Source: a bacterium (lineage in GTDB: Bacteria > JAHJDO01). From it: a DNA stretch of 24,266 nucleotides. The stretch covers positions 1 to 24,266 of the forward strand of contig JAGMBN010000006.1 of NCBI GenBank assembly GCA_023129655.1, written 5' to 3'. The notes under the pieces were generated by a model. The model saw only the letters and a list, made by a program, of their open reading frames with translations, was not told where the DNA came from and searched no databases. A program made the position numbers and the translations under genes. Positions 22,700 to 24,266 of this stretch are shown piece after piece (position 1 is the stretch's first letter; each line of letters begins with the position of its first letter).

Positions 22700-23602
22700 T
22701 TAACACACCTCTATTTTGCTGCTTACATGTTTAGTCCGGGTTTTCCAGCGATTATGCAGCCAGAACCACTGGTCAGGATATTGCCGGATATAAGATTCAA
22801 TAACCTTAGAAAATTGAGCAGTATATCTCTGTATGTCATTATCTGCGTCTTCAGAACTATGCGCATATATAGGATTCCCAATAAGTATTTTGTGAAATTT
22901 CCCCTCTCTTACAATAAAAGTCGGAACAACGGGCGCTCCTGTTCTTAAGGCAAAAACAGCTGGGCCTTTCGCTGTGGCTGCAGGTCTCCCGAAGAAATCC
23001 GCAAAAATCATATCTTTTCTCGTATTTTGATCCATTAATATAGCAACCAGTTCATTATTATTGAGCGCGCGAAGCACCTTTCTAATGGGATCATTCTTCT
23101 GAATGACTTTCATCCCAACAAGTCCTCTATACCTGTCAATAGTATTCCCTATTCTTCTGTTATCTGAAAGTCTGCCAATTACATTTACAGGATATCCTCC
23201 CAGTCCAAAAGCAGCGCCCAAAAGTTCCCAGTTCCCGAAATGTGCGCCAAGCAAAATAGCGCCTTTCCCTTCTTTTAGAATGGGGTCTATTTTACATAGC
23301 CCAGATGTATCAACAATTCTTCTTATTCTCGTTCCATTCATTCTTGGAAGCTGAAGGAATTCCAGAAGTGTTTTCCCGAGATTTTTATATGTCTCTCTGG
23401 CTATCTTTTTCAGTTCAATATCACTTTTCTGATTTCCAAAAGCAAACTTAAGATTTTTAAAAACCTGTTTTCGTCTTATTCTGAGTATATAAAATACAAA
23501 ATCCCCAAGAATACTCCCTAAAAAAAGCATCATATTTCTCGGAAGGTATCTTACAGACGCAGCTATTGTCACTCCCAAAAAATACTGATGAGTATGTCTC
23601 AT
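22700..23602 (-). CDS. Lipid A biosynthesis acyltransferase, LpxL/HtrB family
   Basis: A 300-aa enzyme that probably adds a secondary acyl chain to lipid A or a related lipid at the inner-membrane face. The catalytic HX4(D/E) motif is visible as GAHFGNWELLG with His121 and Glu126. The second and third family blocks are ILMDQNTRKDMIFADFFGRPAATAKGPA and RTGAPVVPTFIVREG, and the C-terminal QYPDQWFWLHNRWKTR is a strong LpxL/LpxM signature. The N-terminal hydrophobic stretch (about 20-42) may anchor it. The start overlaps the upstream glycosyltransferase gene by 4 nt and the next gene starts directly after the stop. Together with lpxD in this window it indicates that the cell makes hexa-acyl-type lipid A or a close relative. 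The exact acyl position cannot be told. Confidence 0.92.
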   Translation of the reverse strand: MRHTHQYFLGVTIAASVRYLPRNMMLFLGSILGDFVFYILRIRRKQVFKNLKFAFGNQKSDIELKKIARETYKNLGKTLLEFLQLPRMNGTRIRRIVDTSGLCKIDPILKEGKGAILLGAHFGNWELLGAAFGLGGYPVNVIGRLSDNRRIGNTIDRYRGLVGMKVIQKNDPIRKVLRALNNNELVAILMDQNTRKDMIFADFFGRPAATAKGPAVFALRTGAPVVPTFIVREGKFHKILIGNPIYAHSSEDADNDIQRYTAQFSKVIESYIRQYPDQWFWLHNRWKTRTKHVSSKIEVC

Positions 23603-24266
23603 GTTTTTTTATCCATTAATTCTTCATAGAGTTTTTCAGTTTTGTATGCCATCCGGCTTAAAGAAAAATTTTTAACAGTCTCTTTAGTGGCAAGCCCCAT
23701 TTTTTTAGTCAATTCTTCATTGCCAGCTAATGTCAGTATCCTATCTGCGAGAGCATCCTCATCTCCGGAAGAAACAATAAACCCATTTTCTCCATTAATG
23801 ATAATTTCCTTGTTGCCGCCCACATCTGTTGCAACTACTGGCTTTCCGCAAGCCATTGACTCTAAAACTACATTTGAGAACCCTTCTCTAATGGATGAGA
23901 TCACTGAAATGTCTGAGAGGTATAGTATATCTTTTATATCATTTCTTTTACCTGTAAAGACAACATTCTCTTTTATGCCCAATCTTTCTGAGAGAGATTC
24001 TAAACTATCTCTCATTGGTCCATCTCCAACTATCAAAATTTTTAGGTTTTTCATTCTGGTAATTATCTTTCTTGCTGCTCTCAATAAGTATTCATGTCCC
24101 TTTTGCGGATGAAGACGACCTATAGCCGCTATTACTTTATCGTTTTCCAATAAGCCCAATTTAATCTTTTTCTCAACTATTACCTTCTGAGAGGGTATGT
24201 TCTTCTGCCAGAAATCCAGATCCACTCCGTTATAGATAACCTCAAACTTATCAGCTGGGATATCAG
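23599..24266 (-). CDS. Family 4 glycosyltransferase (5'-truncated by window edge)
   Basis: The C-terminal half of a retaining GT-B glycosyltransferase. The frame is open to the window end, and the codons beyond 24225 continue the fold (PADKFEVIYNGVDLDFW), so the GTG at 24225 is not the start. The GT4 domain shows IAAIGRLHPQKGHEYLL, LKILIVGDGPMRDSLE, VVFTGKRNDIKDILYLSDI and the EX7E nucleotide-sugar motif in EGFSNVVLESMACGKPVVATDVGG. Acceptor and sugar cannot be told from this half. It is the first gene of the minus-strand operon seen here and overlaps the LpxL-like acyltransferase gene by 4 nt, suggesting a role in LPS or glycolipid assembly. Confidence 0.9.
   Translation of the reverse strand, partial: DIPADKFEVIYNGVDLDFWQKNIPSQKVIVEKKIKLGLLENDKVIAAIGRLHPQKGHEYLLRAARKIITRMKNLKILIVGDGPMRDSLESLSERLGIKENVVFTGKRNDIKDILYLSDISVISSIREGFSNVVLESMACGKPVVATDVGGNKEIIINGENGFIVSSGDEDALADRILTLAGNEELTKKMGLATKETVKNFSLSRMAYKTEKLYEELMDKKT

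Noticed and set aside
22523..22948. Plus-strand frame of 141 codons opposite the hydrolase and acyltransferase genes
   Set aside because: It is antisense to two genes with complete catalytic motifs and has no recognisable domain.
1..24266. CRISPR array, tRNA or rRNA genes, insertion-sequence transposase
   Set aside because: No regularly spaced repeats, no tRNA cloverleaf with a CCA-type end, no rRNA core sequence and no transposase or integrase frame were seen.

Overview
The window is a chromosome segment from an AT-rich, Gram-negative (two-membrane) bacterium. LPS genes (lpxD and an LpxL/HtrB-type acyltransferase), a Tol envelope cluster and surface-sugar genes show the outer membrane. A V-type ATPase subunit E gene, together with several families of short palindromic or AT-rich intergenic repeats, is more in keeping with an uncultivated lineage (for example an Omnitrophota-like candidate phylum) than with a Proteobacterium. 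That taxonomic guess is weak. No rRNA, tRNA, CRISPR array, integrase or transposase gene was seen.

Layout. (1) 3-1985: the 3' part of a sensor histidine kinase gene and an NtrC-type response regulator. The regulator has a normal receiver and Walker A. It has lost the GAFTGA loop, the Walker B aspartate, the arginine-finger residues and the whole C-terminal HTH. (2) 1993-5570: a 3.6-kb restriction-modification island, m5C methyltransferase / DUF3883-type nuclease / m5C methyltransferase, bounded by a 51-bp direct repeat (49/51 identical). The left copy of the repeat is the 3' end of the regulator gene. (3) 5635-7611: an amidohydrolase and an Eis-like GNAT acetyltransferase, each with a strong Shine-Dalgarno. 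(4) 7782-8828: lpxD. (5) 8843-10827: a second restriction-modification pair (putative PD-(D/E)xK endonuclease plus D12-class adenine methyltransferase) wedged between lpxD and mutL. (6) 10895-15590: mutL, then tolQ-tolR-tolA/tonB-like-tolB, tightly packed. (7) 15591-16388: a repeat-rich spacer and an orphan V-ATPase subunit E gene. (8) 16411-21232: nucleotide-sugar and glycosyl genes: WbpA-like UDP-sugar dehydrogenase, WbpP-like epimerase, UDP-glucuronate decarboxylase, DPM1-like GT2, and RfbF-like cytidylyltransferase. (9) 24266-21258 on the minus strand: GT4 glycosyltransferase (partial), LpxL-like acyltransferase, BEM46-like hydrolase and an unrecognised membrane protein.

How the genes fit together. 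Most of the window serves the cell envelope: lipid A acylation, Tol-dependent outer-membrane maintenance, and supply and transfer of sugars for polysaccharide. Two restriction-modification modules have entered this backbone. The first is the most interesting region, because its boundary repeat ties its arrival to the 3' end of an already degenerate regulator gene, and because its two cytosine methyltransferases suggest an asymmetric recognition site. Motifs, stops, overlaps and repeats were read directly from the sequence. Functions are inferred from family knowledge without database searches.
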